From assembly GCA_022432975.1 (NCBI GenBank), contig CM039512.1:34221730-34285729 (forward strand): a stretch of 64,000 bases of DNA. The letters run 5' to 3'. The stretch is from Begonia masoniana (Eukaryota > Streptophyta > Magnoliopsida > Cucurbitales > Begoniaceae). The notes under the pieces are model-generated. The model ran no database searches, was not told the DNA's origin, and worked only from the letters and a program-made list of their open reading frames with translations. Positions 46,440 through 58,689 of this stretch are shown here, piece after piece; positions within the stretch are counted from its first letter, which is position 1, and each line of letters starts with the position of its first letter. Both the position numbers and the translations under genes were made by a program.

Positions 46440-48995
46440 TGTAACACCCGAGTTAATGGCCAGGTGATTTTCTTAACTGTATTAACGGTCATAAATATTT
46501 AATCTTCGTAGTTTAGGATTTATGCCAAGCTTAATTAATTACATGTGGATCTAAACTAGGTTGAGTGGCAAAGTTGTAATAATGGAGGATTGAGGCCAGT
46601 ATTTAAAGGAAAAGGAAAGGGATTTAAACCTCATTTAAACCACTGTAGCCGACACTACCCTTTCCGACGATTTCTTCTCTCGCAAGTCCTTACTCTCTGC
46701 TATCAGCAAACTCTCCTCGACGGCCGGTTTACTCCGCCACCACTCGAGTACTCTGCGCCTGAGGTATGCATTAGACAATGTGGCTATCTGTAAGTTTATT
46801 AGCTCTGTTTTCAGCTCTGTATTGAAGTTTTGAATTCTCTAATGGCCGGGTATTGATAAGAACATTTGAAACCCAAGATTGGTAATGTCATTCCGAATCG
46901 ATTCTGGACATTTAAAACAACCAACCCTGAGTTATCATTATCGAATCCGTCTGTTTTCATTTTGGGATTTTGGGTTACATTGAGTATTAAACTAAGAACT
47001 CGGGAAGGACTCTTAGCTATTAGATCTTAGGATAACTCGAGATTAGAACTATTAGGATTTTGTTTTAACTACTGCAATGTAAATGTTTAGGTGAAGAAGT
47101 TTGAAGAGAAAGGAGCTCAAGTGCTAAGGAGACCAGGTAAGTGAATGTATTAAGATTTCCGGCTAATAGAGCCCTACATCGTGGGAGTACTAGGTTGAGA
47201 TGTCTAATGTTTACCTTATGATTATGAGCTTGTCTGCACTTGAAGGATTTATATATGTTGCGAGTTATACCATGTGATGACCTGTTAGTGAATGTGAAGT
47301 TGTCTGCTCTGGTATGATCCTTGTCATAGTTTGATGAGTTAAAAGCTCTCATGTTCATGCATCATGAATGTGTTTCTAAGCATAAGAAAATGTTTTAACG
47401 CATGTTTTCCATCAACAAGATATGTATGTATATATGTATATGTATAAGATTTATGCAACGTGGATTAAGTGAGGGTTGGGGCGGTTCGGCGTATGTCACA
47501 GTCCAAAGAAGGACATATGAATACGACCCGCAGTAGGGAACAAGATCAAACTCACTGTCGAACCCCCTTTACCGGCACAAATCCTCTCTTGATCCACACA
47601 ACCTAAACAATGAATATGATCAATAACTACGAATGATGAATATGATCAATGACTATGAATGATGAATATGATCAATGATTATGAATGATAAATATGATCA
47701 ATGATTATGAACGATGAATATGATCAATGATTATGAGGGGCCTACGAGCAAAGACATGAACAAGAAAGACTTATGAGCATGTGATTTTCCCAAATTATGC
47801 ATCCATGTTAGTGTTGCATTCCTTACTAAGCATTAGGCTTATAGTTTAAACCTTATGATGTAGGTGACGAGTTCTCAGGTGAGGAACTCAAGGTCAATGA
47901 TGATGTCTAAGCTTGGTTGCTGGAGGATGCTCAAAGTGACAGTGCAGGACTGGAGAGGCGATTATGACCCCTGGTTATTGCTCCCTTATGTTAGTAAGAA
48001 TATAAGAACTGGAATTATGTAGGATAGTATTAGTGTTGTTTGAGTTAACTTTTGAGTCTGGGATTGGATATGAGGATATGTTTCCTTTTAAAAGGATTTA
48101 TGGTCATGCAAGTCTTCCACTATTTATATACTATGAATGAATTTGTTATACCAGTAAAAGCCTTTCTTACTAAGTTGTGTTATGTGAAAGTTGGATGAAT
48201 CCTTTTGGTAGAGTTCTACCGGAAGATGTGTCTTCTCCTTAAGGCGTGTAATAAGCCATCGGATGATGAAAGTGTTATTTTGTCGTCTAGCGATCGACAG
48301 ATGTAGTGTAATAAGCCATCGGATGATGAAAGTGTTATTTTGTCGTCTAGCGATCGGCAGATGTAGTGTAATAAGCCATCAGATGATGAAAGTGTTATTT
48401 TGTCGTCTAGCGATCGACAGATGTAAAGTTTAAGCCATCGGATGATGAAAGTGTTATTTTGTCGTCTAGTGATCGGATGATGTAAAGCTTGTAAGCTATC
48501 GGAAGATGTCTGGTAGATGTTTTAATGAGTCACGAGAGCTGCACGTGTCCATCGGTAGATGTCCACTACCGGATGATGTTTAAGAGCTCACGTGAGAAGC
48601 ACGTATCGGTAGATGTTTTCTGCCGGGCGTCGGTGAGAGGGTTGTGTGAGGTGCACGATACAAATCGGATGGTGCGAGCTCTAATGCATGCAAACCCATG
48701 CAATCCGAGATCGATGAAGTCGAGCGACTTGAGGGCAATTCATCTCTGCCCAACTATGTTTTAGAACCGATGATCGTGTTTGGTCGCTCGTGTCTGTGAG
48801 CGATTAAGTAAGTAATATCATTAAGAAGTCAGGTACAAGGGATTAATTCTCCATCAGATAAGTTGAAGTCTTTAAGCCTGTTAGGTATACTGTTATAAAA
48901 GAAAAAAAAACAGAGAAGGAGAAAAGAGTTCAAATATGAATTAAAGTTTTATGTAAAGTCAAGAATTTCGTGGCGATCCTCCCCGGGTCGTTACA
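46440..48995 (+). mobile_element. Solo LTR 'G' in the H 3' LTR
   Basis: 2556 bp, TGTAACACCCGAGTTAATGG to CGGGTCGTTACA, with perfect GAATG duplications (46435-46439, 48996-49000). The H 5' LTR at 29735-29760 shows the uninterrupted site. Layout as in Tekay-A: TATA 46600-46607, donor GAG/GTATGC at 46764, acceptor 47089-47090, mini-exon 47091-47136, acceptor GATGTAG at 47863, CAG/GTGAGG at 47879. A TATGATCAATGA(T/C)TA repeat lies at 47630-47730. It holds 4 copies of a roughly 61-bp CATCGGATGATG unit at 48245-48500. Confidence 0.95.
48245..48500 (+). repeat. ~61-bp CATCGGATGATG repeat in LTR G
   Basis: Four tandem copies containing AAGCCATCGGATGATGAAAG and TGTCGTCTAGCGATCGRCAG. Same family as the 36685 array. 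Confidence 0.85.
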
Positions 48996-49000
48996 GAATG

Positions 49001-49340
49001 AAACGGAAATGAAAGCAGAAACGAAAAACAAACAAAACTGTAGAAACTGCATGTGTTAAGATATGTGTTATTTACAGTTTTTCATTTCACTATGCACTAT
49101 TTAATTAGCATTAGGCTAATAGATGAGTTCTGTGATGTAGGTGACGGGGTGATAGTTGGTGAGTTCTCATAGCACGTTTAGGACTAGGAAGCAGTTGGAG
49201 GAGTACGCTGATGTGATGATCAGACTATCTGTTAAAGCAATTTAACCATGGAGCGTATGTCTAGATTTTGAATGGTTTAATGTATAGCTGGGCTTGTGAA
49301 CGTTTAGTATTCACTTTTTTTTATGTATATACTGCTTTTC
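49001..49340 (+). repeat. Element H 3' LTR, second segment
   Basis: Continues the H LTR (AAACGGAAATGAAAGCAGAA to TATATACTGCTTTTC), matching 29750-30090. It ends at the TTTTC target duplication of solo LTR E (49336-49340). Confidence 0.9.
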
Positions 49341-52300
49341 TGTAATATCCGGCTTGTACGGAATTTTAGATTTAATATATTATATTGATATAATATATTA
49401 TATGTGGCATTTTTAGAAATTATGTCAAATCAAGTCGGTTTCGCAAACGGAAAGCTTTATTGCAATCCTAACGATTAATAGGAATTTTAAGAATATTACG
49501 AGAATTTTCGGAATAGTGACACAATATTCCGAGTAACTATGTTTCTCGTAATGTAATGGATGTTTTTATTAAAATTAGTAAACGAGGTCCAAATTGTGAG
49601 CAGACAGTTTTAATAAAGCCCTGGTAATGAATAGAAGTTATGGGCAAAATATGGAGTATTCGAGAATCCGAATCGAAGAACGATTAACGAAACGAAGGAC
49701 GAAACAAATAGATTTAAGTAAGAAGGGTAAAATGGTAATTTGCAAATCCATTTTATTAAATAACACAAAATCACTCATTTCTCCCTCACTTTCTCTCTTC
49801 TCTCTTTTCTCTCTGGAACGCACGAACAGAGAGGAGAAACTCCTCTGGCCGCCGACGATCCTTCCCCGTTCCGACTCCGTTCAAGCTCCGTTCTTCCTCC
49901 GTCCTTCACGTTTTCTTCCTCTCTCGCTACTCTCGGTATGTAGCTTCAATCTCTGAGCGTTTGTTTTGAGTTTCGGTTCGATTTAGGGTTAGGGTTTCGA
50001 TTAGGTTTTCCGTTAAAAATGCGATTTAGGCTTCGTAATTAATAGGTTAGCCTTGATTAAGTATATATTGAACGTATTTGACGTTATTGGACGAAGAGAA
50101 ATCAAATTGTAAAAAAATTATAAATTGGTAAAATTCCGGGTTTTTAGGAAAAACTCGTTATTTAATATTTCGGATTATCGAACGTTAATTAACGTTATAA
50201 ACGCTTTGATTGGCTAAATAAAGAATTTAGGAGAAATTCTTTAGTTAAGTTTTTAGATTTGGACGTTAATTGTTTAAATTAGTTTTAATGGTAAATATCG
50301 TGTTTTCCTCAGACACGCGACTCCCGTGGACGAAGCTTGCGATTCAGTGCGCTCCAGGTAAGTTTTCGTGACTTACTTTGACCCAAAGGTCTACACCATA
50401 CTCTGTCGTCATCTCGAGAATACTCGAGGAATCGTTTGTTTTACGTTATTCTGGTTGGGTAGTTAGGTTAGTTGTTTATAGGTTATGTTATATTGTCTGC
50501 TGATATGAACTGTTTGTTTACTTTCCGCTGATATGAACTGTTCATGCATCACGGTTTTCGAAAGTCATGAAAAGGAATTTCTGCACATGTTTTAAGAAAA
50601 GGAACGTAGATCTGAAATGAAATCTTGTAACGAAATCTGAATGAATAAACGTAATCTGTCTGTTTCTGGTCAGTGCGAGATGGGGCTCAGGCACGGCTGT
50701 GCGTGTTGCAAGCGTGTACCCCCCCTCTCTAACCCCACGGGGTAGTCCAACCGCCGGACGGGCCCCTTGGGTTAGTGGGTCGAGGTCTCGGTGACAATCT
50801 TCTGTCTGCGACGTAATGAATCTGTAATCTGTAATTCTGTATCTGTAATCTGAATCTGAGCATGATTTCTGAATGGCATACGCACGCATGCATCTGCATT
50901 TACGTAGCTTACTGAGATCTCTGTAAACTACAGAGATCGATCGCTTGCTACCTTTATGCAAGCAGCGATCGATCTCTGTAAACTACAGAGATCGATCGCT
51001 TGCTACCTTTATGCAAGCAGCGATCGATCTCTGTAAACTACAGAGATCGATCGCTTGCTACCTTTATGCAAGCAGCGATCGATCTCTGTAAACTACAGAG
51101 ATCGATCGCTTGCTACCTTTATGCAAGCAGCGATCGATCTCTGTAGTTTACAGAGATCGATCGCTTGCTACCTTTATGCAAGCAGCGATCGATCTCTGTA
51201 AACTACAGAGATCGATCGCTTGCTACCTTTATGCAAGCAGCGATCGATCTCTGTAAACTACAGAGATCGATCGCTTGCTACCTTTATGCAAGCAGCGATC
51301 GATCTCTGTAGTTTACAGAGATCGATCGCTTGCTACCTTTATGCAAGCAGCGATCGATCTCTGTAAACTACAGAGATCGATCGCTTGCTACCTTTATGCA
51401 AGCAGCGATCGATCTCTGCTGAAAAGCAGAGATCGATCGCTTGCTACCTTTATGCAAGCAGCGATCGATCTCTGTAGTTTACAGAGATCGATCGCTTGCT
51501 ACCTTTATGCAAGCAGCGATCGATCTCTGTAAACTACAGAGATCGATCGCTTGCTACCTTTATGCAAGCAGCGATCGATCTCTGCTGAAAAGCAGAGATC
51601 GATCGCTTGCTACCTTTATGCAAGCAGCGATCGATCTCTGCTGAAAAGCAGAGATCGATCGCTTGCTACCTTTATGCAAGCAGCGATCGATCTCTGTAAA
51701 CTACAGAGATCGATCGCTTGCTACCTTTATGCAAGCAGCGATCGATCTCTGTAAACTACAGAGATCGATCGCTTGCTACCTTTATGCAAGCAGCGATCGA
51801 TCTCTGCTGAAAAGCAGAGATCGATCGCTTGCTACCTTTATGCAAGCAGCGATCGATCTCTGCTGAAAAGCAGAGATCGATCGCTTGCTACCTTTATGCA
51901 AGCAGCGATCGATCTCTGTAAACTACAGAGATCGATCGCTTGCTACCTTTATGCAAGCAGCGATCGATCTCTGTAAACTACAGAGATCGATCGCTTGCTA
52001 CCTTTATGCAAGCAGCGATCGATCTCTGCTGAAAAGCAGAGATCGATCGCTTGCTACCTTTATGCAAGCAGCGATCGATCTCTGCTGAAAAGCAGAGATC
52101 GATCGCTTGCTACCTTTATGCAAGCAGCGATCGATCTCTGCTGAAAAGCAGAGATCGATCGCTTGCTACCTTTATGCAAGCAGCGATCGATCTCTGTAGT
52201 TTACAGAGATCGATCGCTTGCTACCTTTATGCAAGCAGCGATCGATCTCTGTAAACTACAGAGATCGATCGCTTGCTACCTTTATGCAAGCAGCGATCGA

Positions 52301-54077
52301 TCTCTGCTGAAAAGCAGAGATCGATCGCTTGCTACCTTTATGCAAGCAGCGATCGATCTCTGCTGAAAAGCAGAGATCGATCGCTTGCTACCTTTATGCA
52401 AGCAGCGATCGATCTCTGTAGTTTACAGAGATCGATCGCTTGCTACCTTTATGCAAGCAGCGATCGATCTCTGTAGTTTACAGAGATCGATCGCTTGCTA
52501 CCTTTATGCAAGCAGCGATCGATCTCTGTAAACTACAGAGATCGATCGCTTGCTACCTTTATGCAAGCAGCGATCGATCTCTGTAGTTTACAGAGATCGA
52601 TCGCTTGCTACCTTTATGCAAGCAGCGATCGATCTCTGCTGAAAAGCAGAGATCGATCGCTTGCTACCTTTATGCAAGCAGCGATCGATCTCTGTAGTTT
52701 ACAGAGATCGATCGCTTGCTACCTTTATGCAAGCAGCGATCGATCTCTGTAAACTACAGAGATCGATCGCTTGCTACCTTTATGCAAGCAGCGATCGATC
52801 TCTGTAGTTTACAGAGATCGATCGCTTGCTACCTTTATGCAAGCAGCGATCGATCTCTGTAGTTTACAGAGATCGATCGCTTGCTACCTTTATGCAAGCA
52901 GCGATCGATCTCTGTAGTTTACAGAGATCGATCGCTTGCTACCTTTATGCAAGCAGCGATCGATCTCTGTAAACTACAGAGATCGATCGCTTGCTACCTT
53001 TATGCAAGCAGCGATCGATCTCTGCTGAAAAGCAGAGATCGATCGCTTGCTACCTTTATGCAAGCAGCGATCGATCTCTGCTGAAAAGCAGAGATCGATC
53101 GCTTGCTACCTTTATGCAAGCAGCGATCGATCTCTGCTGAAAAGCAGAGATCGATCGCTTGCTACCTTTATGCAAGCAGCGATCGATCTCTGTAGTTTAC
53201 AGAGATCGATCGCTTGCTACCTTTATGCAAGCAGCGATCGATCTCTGTAAACTACAGAGATCGATCGCTTGCTACCTTTATGCAAGCAGCGATCGATCTC
53301 TGCTGAAAAGCAGAGATCGATCGCTTGCTACCTTTATGCAAGCAGCGATCGATCTCTGCTGAAAAGCAGAGATCGATCGCTTGCTACCTTTATGCAAGCA
53401 GCGATCGATCTCTGCTGAAAAGCAGAGATCGATCGCTTGCTACCTTTATGCAAGCAGCGATCGATCTCTGTAAACTACAGAGATCGATCGCTTGCTACCT
53501 TTATGCAAGCAGCGATCGATCTCTGTAAACTACAGAGATCGATCGCTTGCTACCTTTATGCAAGCAGCGATCGATCTCTGCTGAAAAGCAGAGATCGATC
53601 GCTTGCTACCTTTATGCAAGCAGCGATCGATCTCTGCTTTTCAGCAGAGATCGATCGCTTGCTACCTTTATGCAAGCAGCGATCGATCTCTGCTGAAAAG
53701 CAGAGATCGATCGCTTGCTGCATGCAAGCGTGCAGCGATCGATCTCTGTAAACTACAGAGATCGATCGCTTGCTACCTTTATGCAAGCAGCGATCGATCT
53801 CTGTAGTTTACAGAGATCGATCGCCCCCCCCCTCTTTTTGGTAGCGAGTTCCGTTTCTGCCCTCTGTTATTAAATGTTTTAATATATTAAGTTTTAATAA
53901 ATTGTTTTATAGTTTGTTTTAAATGCTTTTAAGGTTCAAATTGAATTCCGATTTCAGTTTTGTTTTCAACTTCAGTTTTTATTTCCGCACAAAGTTTTAT
54001 TTAAACTATAAGAAAGTAAAAAGTATAAAAAAAAATATATAGTACGAAAATACGGGTACAGTATTAGGGGTGTTACA
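49341..54077 (+). mobile_element. Solo LTR 'E' with giant palindromic array
   Basis: 4737 bp, TGTAATATCCGGCTTG to GGGGTGTTACA, with TTTTC duplications (49336-49340, 54078-54082). The H 5' LTR near 30085-30095 is the empty site. A CT-rich leader lies at 49770-49925 with donor TCTCG/GTATGT at 49936, acceptor TTCCTCAG at 50311-50312, mini-exon 50313-50357 and donor AG/GTAAGT at 50358. The usual GATGTAG acceptor is absent: the array begins where the related LTRs have CTTGCTGAGCC just before it. After the array, about 255 bp of AT-rich sequence lead to the 3' end. No protein-coding content. Confidence 0.9.
50920..53823. repeat. 52-unit array of near-palindromic 55/56-bp repeats
   Basis: Each unit is CAGAGATCGATCGCTTGC, TACCTTTAT, then GCAAGCAGCGATCGATCTCTG: arms pair over about 18 bp with a 3-base bulge. 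Units are joined by short linkers. By my count there are 19 TAAACTA, 13 TAGTTTA (its reverse complement), 19 CTGAAAAG and one reverse-complement CTTTTCAG near 53635. The central TACCTTTAT keeps one orientation. One variant unit (near 53716) has TGCATGCAAGCGTGC instead. Arms are otherwise essentially identical. The 67-104 residue frames in this stretch, both strands, are artefacts of the repeat. It is not a CRISPR array: the linkers are 7-8 bp and recur. Confidence 0.95.
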
Positions 54078-54082
54078 TTTTC

Positions 54083-54371
54083 GAACTGTATGGGGATTTG
54101 TTTTGATAATAGTTATTGGTTGGTTTGAAAATGCAGGAGATTTTGATTTTTTAAGATTTATGTGTTATGCTGCTCAAATTTTTAAAAGAAAGTTGTTTTA
54201 GTTTTAAATGACGAGTTTTCCACGCAATGTCAGTCTTCCGCTGTAAGGATTTAAATGTTTTAAATGATGTTGATTTAAGGCGATGAATAAAATTTAAATT
54301 TTTCACGAATTTTATAGTATGATTTAATAGTAAGAATAGCAAACCAGTTTTCGATAACTCAGGGCGCTACA
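54083..54371 (+). repeat. Element H 3' LTR, final segment
   Basis: Resumes with GAACTGTATGGGGATTTG and ends CAGGGCGCTACA at 54371, matching 30090-30376 of the 5' LTR. The H element therefore ends at 54371; the flank is ttatt. Confidence 0.9.
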
Positions 54372-55141
54372 TTATTGTCGCTAGTTTTGGTGCTCAGAAT
54401 CTTTTGATGAAATAAACCTTAGAGGAGTATGATCAATCCTATGAAAGCATTCTGATTAGACGTAATAATTCAAGTGTAATAAATATTTCCAAGAATCTAA
54501 CTTAACATTCTCGCATCTATATGTATATTCCACCTTATCTAAGATCACGTCCAAAATGGTGACATGACTCTTGAGTTTGTGATTTATGAGAATCAAGTCT
54601 GATATCTTCACACAACTTTTGGACGAAAGGACTTCCAATAGCATTAGGATACAATTAGGTTTAATCAGGTTTGACTTCACCTAAAACTGTCTTTTTCTTG
54701 CTTTTGGGTCATTTTGATTGACACAAAAATCTTTGGTCAACCTAATCACCATAGTTTACAAAGCTTTATGAAGTGTGTTAATTCAGTTGACTTGAAAAAA
54801 TTAATCATCATTGACCACTAAGATGTAAATTAAAAGGGATGGGGACTTCCAAACGTGCATCTACATTACAAATCTTCTCTGAAACCCTAACCTCTTTGTC
54901 TCTCTTCACTAGAATCAATCGTCTCTACAAAGTTGAGTTCAACGATCTTGACGTAAAATGTTTTCTTTCTCCTCATCATCCCCTCTGCAATACTCTTATC
55001 ACTACACGTAATCTCCTTTTACACTATATCATCAATTCATATTTCCTCAGCTGATAACATGTATGTTCAGTAATATTTCGTTCAAGTGGGAGAACCTATC
55101 CTGAATTGTCAGCTCAAATCCAAATACCCTAGTACAAACCA
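54372..55141. other. No recognisable feature
   Basis: Mixed AT-rich sequence right of element H. Short frames have no family motif. It may be the 5' flank of the plant-transposon-like pseudogene that follows. Confidence 0.4.
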
Positions 55142-56012
55142 TGGCCTCTACATCGATCCAAGTTACCAAGAGTAAAATCTCTCGTAGGGCAGCGTTCTAG
55201 ACAACCAATCCAAGTTATTTGACACTACTTAGGTACAAGGGATGTAAAAATAAGTTTGATTATGATTCCAAGTTTTGTTCGATAATTTTGTCTAGAAAAA
55301 TGGACTTGGATAATCTTAGGTCATTAGACTTTGAGGATATGTTCAAGGCAAGTTGGTTTAATATGCTATGCACATTCGATGGATCATATCATGAGAAATT
55401 AATTTTTTTTAATGTAAATCTTAATTTGAGTAGCTTTGCGAAAAGGATCTTAGAGTCTCTAAATCTAGTCTAAGAGGTGCCTCATATTGATGAGTCCTTT
55501 CTTTTGCTCCTCTACTCTAAATGCTCAAATGTTAAAGATTTTGAGTTATGTGTAAAGTATAAAAATTACTTTGACACCGTACAAGTTAAATAGGTTATTG
55601 GCAAATGAAAGTGAAAAACTGATCGAATTTCATTACAAGATGTATATCTAGAGATATGTAGTATGTGGAACAAGATGAAGGAACTAAATTTTAACAGAAA
55701 ATGCCAATGATCCTTAGGTGGAGATCTACTACAAACCAAGGACAAAAGACTTAAATATCCGATGTGTTATTCATCATATATTGGCCTAAAATGTCCCTCT
55801 AAGAGATGGATATTGTGACCACATCACCTGCATGGATCTCCACATTCCACGAAAAGTATATGACTTTAAACATGTCAATTTTGGATATACTTTTATTGAA
55901 CATATGTTTGAGAAGGCTAACTCTTCAGATAGGTTTCACCTATGGCAACTTGTGGGGGAACGACAAGCACTAGTTCTTTTCGAATCAACAATTAAGTTAT
56001 CCGAAAATTTCT
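55142..56012 (+). pseudogene. Second plant transposon / envelope-like protein pseudogene
   Basis: ATGGCCTCTACATCG at 55142 may be the start. A frame at 55219-55471 has LRSLDFEDMFKASWF and KLIFFNVNLNLSSF, like the FYANM region of the 3967 copy. Near 55760-55830 a frame with CVIHHILA, a stop and NVPLRDGYCDHITCMDLHIP aligns with RVIHNLLAHTLLPRVGHKDH of the first copy, then DFKHVNFGYTFIEHMF. Stops and shifts throughout. Function unknown. Confidence 0.5.
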
Positions 56013-56083
56013 AGATTTCAAACAGTATAACTTGCTCAATTTAAAGCCAAATGCTCTAAAAATTTAATACTTTCTTACCAACA

Positions 56084-56932
56084 ATATGAAGTAGCAGCCC
56101 TTAAAATTTAAGAGGCAGATTCCTTGCCGAAGATATAGCAAAATCACTTCACTGGTCTGCTTAGTCTGTGTTTGCTCCTGGACCCGAAAATAAGTCAACT
56201 TCAATAGCACACAACTCAGGCTAGAAAAATCCAAAAGACTTGAAATTTTAAAGGGAACATGCTAAGGGTGTGGAGTGAGAACTCTGAAAATTACAAAGGC
56301 TGGTTCGCCATAAATGAAAAGTTATGAGTGAAAACTCACTGTTGGTCCGAGAAGGTTATAAGTTGCACCTTTCTGCCTTGTCTTCCTTCAAGCAAGGAAG
56401 CTCTCCAACAAACCAAAAAAATAGAGTTTTGAATACTACCTTACCCTGGATTTCCACACTTGAATGAGTCGAAGAAGGTAGCAATAAAGAGGAAGACCTT
56501 GGCTCACAACAAAGTGCACTAGAGTAACAATCTTCCTTTTGGATTCTCTCACGAAAATGAAGAAGAGGATAAAGCAAAATGCTCTAGTTTCTTTTCAATA
56601 TTCAAATGAAGTCAACAAGAGTAAAAGATGAGTTTTATACCCCCACCCTTCAGTCATTTTAGGGTTTACAATAGCAGCCACAAAAAAAAGCCAAAAGACA
56701 ACATTCTTGGCTACCAAGCCAAAACCGGGTACAAGTTGCATGGCCAATTTTTGCAAAGTCAACCCTCTCTCCTCATGTCCTTTTCACCTGAATTTTAAAT
56801 CAAAATAATGCACCTAACATGTGCCAATAACCAGCTCATAAGTTCAGCTATTCGAAATCTAACATAAAGACTAAAAATAAAGCAAACTACAAGCCGATTA
56901 CAATTTAGTGATACTAGGGAAGAACAACATTC
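56084..56932 (-). repeat. Probable 3' LTR of the CRM-like element
   Basis: Sense start TGTTGTTCTTCCC at 56932 directly follows a purine tract (GAAGAGGGAA). The sense end CTACTTCA at 56084 gives TG..CA ends and about 850 bp. A TATAAAA box lies at 56633-56639 (minus), about 295 bp inside. The boundaries are inferred because the other LTR is outside the window. Confidence 0.55.
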
Positions 56933-56982
56933 CCTCTTCAAACGTTGCATGGCCGAGGACAATGTTCCCATGCAATTAGGTG

Positions 56983-58200
56983 CTAAGGCTTCTCTATATC
57001 TTGATTGATTGGTTTCCACTCCACTTGCTCCAAGGGTATTCCACCTACAAGAAGAGAAGATTTGTTAGAAAAAGAGGTCTCGACCAAGGCTTTGGCACGA
57101 GACCGGGTGGTAGCTCCCTGTTGCATATCATCCTCCCCGGGTGAAAGATGATTTGACCACAAATCTGAGGACTTAATGATCTTTAGGTCGTCCTCCTCTC
57201 TGATGTAAGGAGATAGGTTTTGCACATTAAAGGTGGCGGAAACTCCATACTCTCTTGGCAATTCTAGCTTGTATGCATTATTGTTGATTCTTTCAGTAAC
57301 CTTGAAGGGACCATCGACTCTACGGAGTAATTTAGATTTTTGTTGTTTGGGAAACCTTTATTTCCTTAAGTGAAGCCACACTGGGTCCCCTTCTTTAAAA
57401 ATAACTTCCTTTCTTCCTCGGTTAGCAAGTTTTGCAAAGATTTTATTTTTCTTTTTGATAGTCTTCTTCACCTTCTCATGCATGTTTTTGACTTGCTCAG
57501 CTTTGCTTGCTCCAATAGGATTGACGAGGTCTTTTACGAGTAATGGTATAAGATCTAACTGGGTAAGTGGATTGAAACTATAAGCAACTTCAAATGGTGT
57601 CATTTGAGTGGTGGAATGCACGCTCCTATTATAAGCGAACTCGATGTAAGGAAGTTGAATATTCCAATCGGTTAGCTTCTTGCCCACTATGCTCCTCAAT
57701 AAGGTTCCCAAAGTTTGATTCAAGACATCGGTTTGGCCATCCATTTGACCGTGGAAGGAGGTGCTAAAAAGCAATCTTGTACCAAGTTTCCTCCACAATG
57801 TTGTCCAAAAAGAACTTAGGAACTTGGTGTCCCTATCCGAAACTATGGATTTTGGAATCTCGTGCAAAAGAACCACTTCCTTGAAGAATAGTTCGGTGAA
57901 GTGGGCGGAATCATCCGTCTTGGAACAAGCTATAAAGGGTGCCATTTTCAAAAATCTGTCCACAACCACCATGATTGACCTCTTGGATCGGATAGTGCGG
58001 GGTAGCCCTATAATCTTCTTCTCCCCGAAGTGATTTGCCAAGCCCTTTCCATGGGCTTCCTTGATTAGGGATTCCTTAATGCCCCCGTTAGGTATACACA
58101 ATTTCCCCCCTTTGAATAGGAAACCATCCACCACGATAATACTCTTCGACCTTCGCCTTGCATTTGCTATACCAATGGTCGAAATCCACATCTCCTTCAT
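56983..58200 (-). pseudogene. CRM-like integrase and C-terminus
   Basis: Zinc-binding start AHGKGLANHFGEKK joins IIGLPRTIRSKRSIMVVVDR (near 57990), so the usual Cys-Cys segment and first catalytic Asp between them are deleted. IVSDRDTKFLSSFW retains the second Asp. DGQTDVLNQTL has Asp where the catalytic Glu belongs. FAYNRSVHSTTQMTPFEV follows. TAA at 57358-57360 interrupts the frame, then VDGPFKVTERINNNAYKLEL and VSATFNVQNLSPYI, ending with TTRSRAKALVE and a stop at 56983. This tail type is seen in CRM/Galadriel chromoviruses; CRM elements concentrate at centromeres. Confidence 0.85.
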
Positions 58201-58300
58201 AGGTGTTCTTTATCCACTTGAAACCAATATACCTTGTACTTAATTCGGTTAGGAGGATGTACCTCCTAGAGAGAGCATGGGTTACGATATTTGTTTCCCC

Positions 58301-58636
58301 CTATTTGTATTTAATGATGTAGAGGTACCTTTCAAGGAACTCCACCCATTTTACATGTCTTCTATTAAGTTTTCCTTGACTTTTGATGTGTTTAAGGGTT
58401 TGATGGTCAGTATGTAGGATGAATTTCTTTGGAAGGAGGTAATGTTGCCATACCTCTAGAGCTCGGATGACGGCAAAGAACTCTTTTTTGTAAGTCGGAT
58501 AGCTGAGGGTAGTAGCTCCCTTAAGTTTCTCAATCAAATAGGCAAATGACCTATTTTCTTGCATGAGCAAAGCTCCAATGCCTAAACCCGAGGCTTCGCA
58601 TTCAATCTCAAAAACTTTGTTGAAGTCAAGAAGCAT
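58301..58636 (-). pseudogene. CRM-like RNase H
   Basis: [20 protein letters not shown] has Glu where the catalytic Asp of 'CDASG' is expected. [20 protein letters not shown] and [20 protein letters not shown] match the CRM-type domain. A stop near 58299 separates it from the integrase. Confidence 0.85.
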
Positions 58637-58689
58637 GAAGACGAGCGCTTTGCATAACTTATCCTTGATTAACTCAAAGCTCTGTTAGC

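Noticed and set aside
51275..53806. Many 67-104 residue open frames
   Set aside because: Repeats of the same 55/56-bp palindromic unit; the frame shifts with linker length and no protein family is recognisable.
50920..53823. CRISPR array
   Set aside because: Plant LTR context with target-site duplications; linkers are 7-8 bp and only two types plus their reverse complements, not unique spacers; no cas genes.
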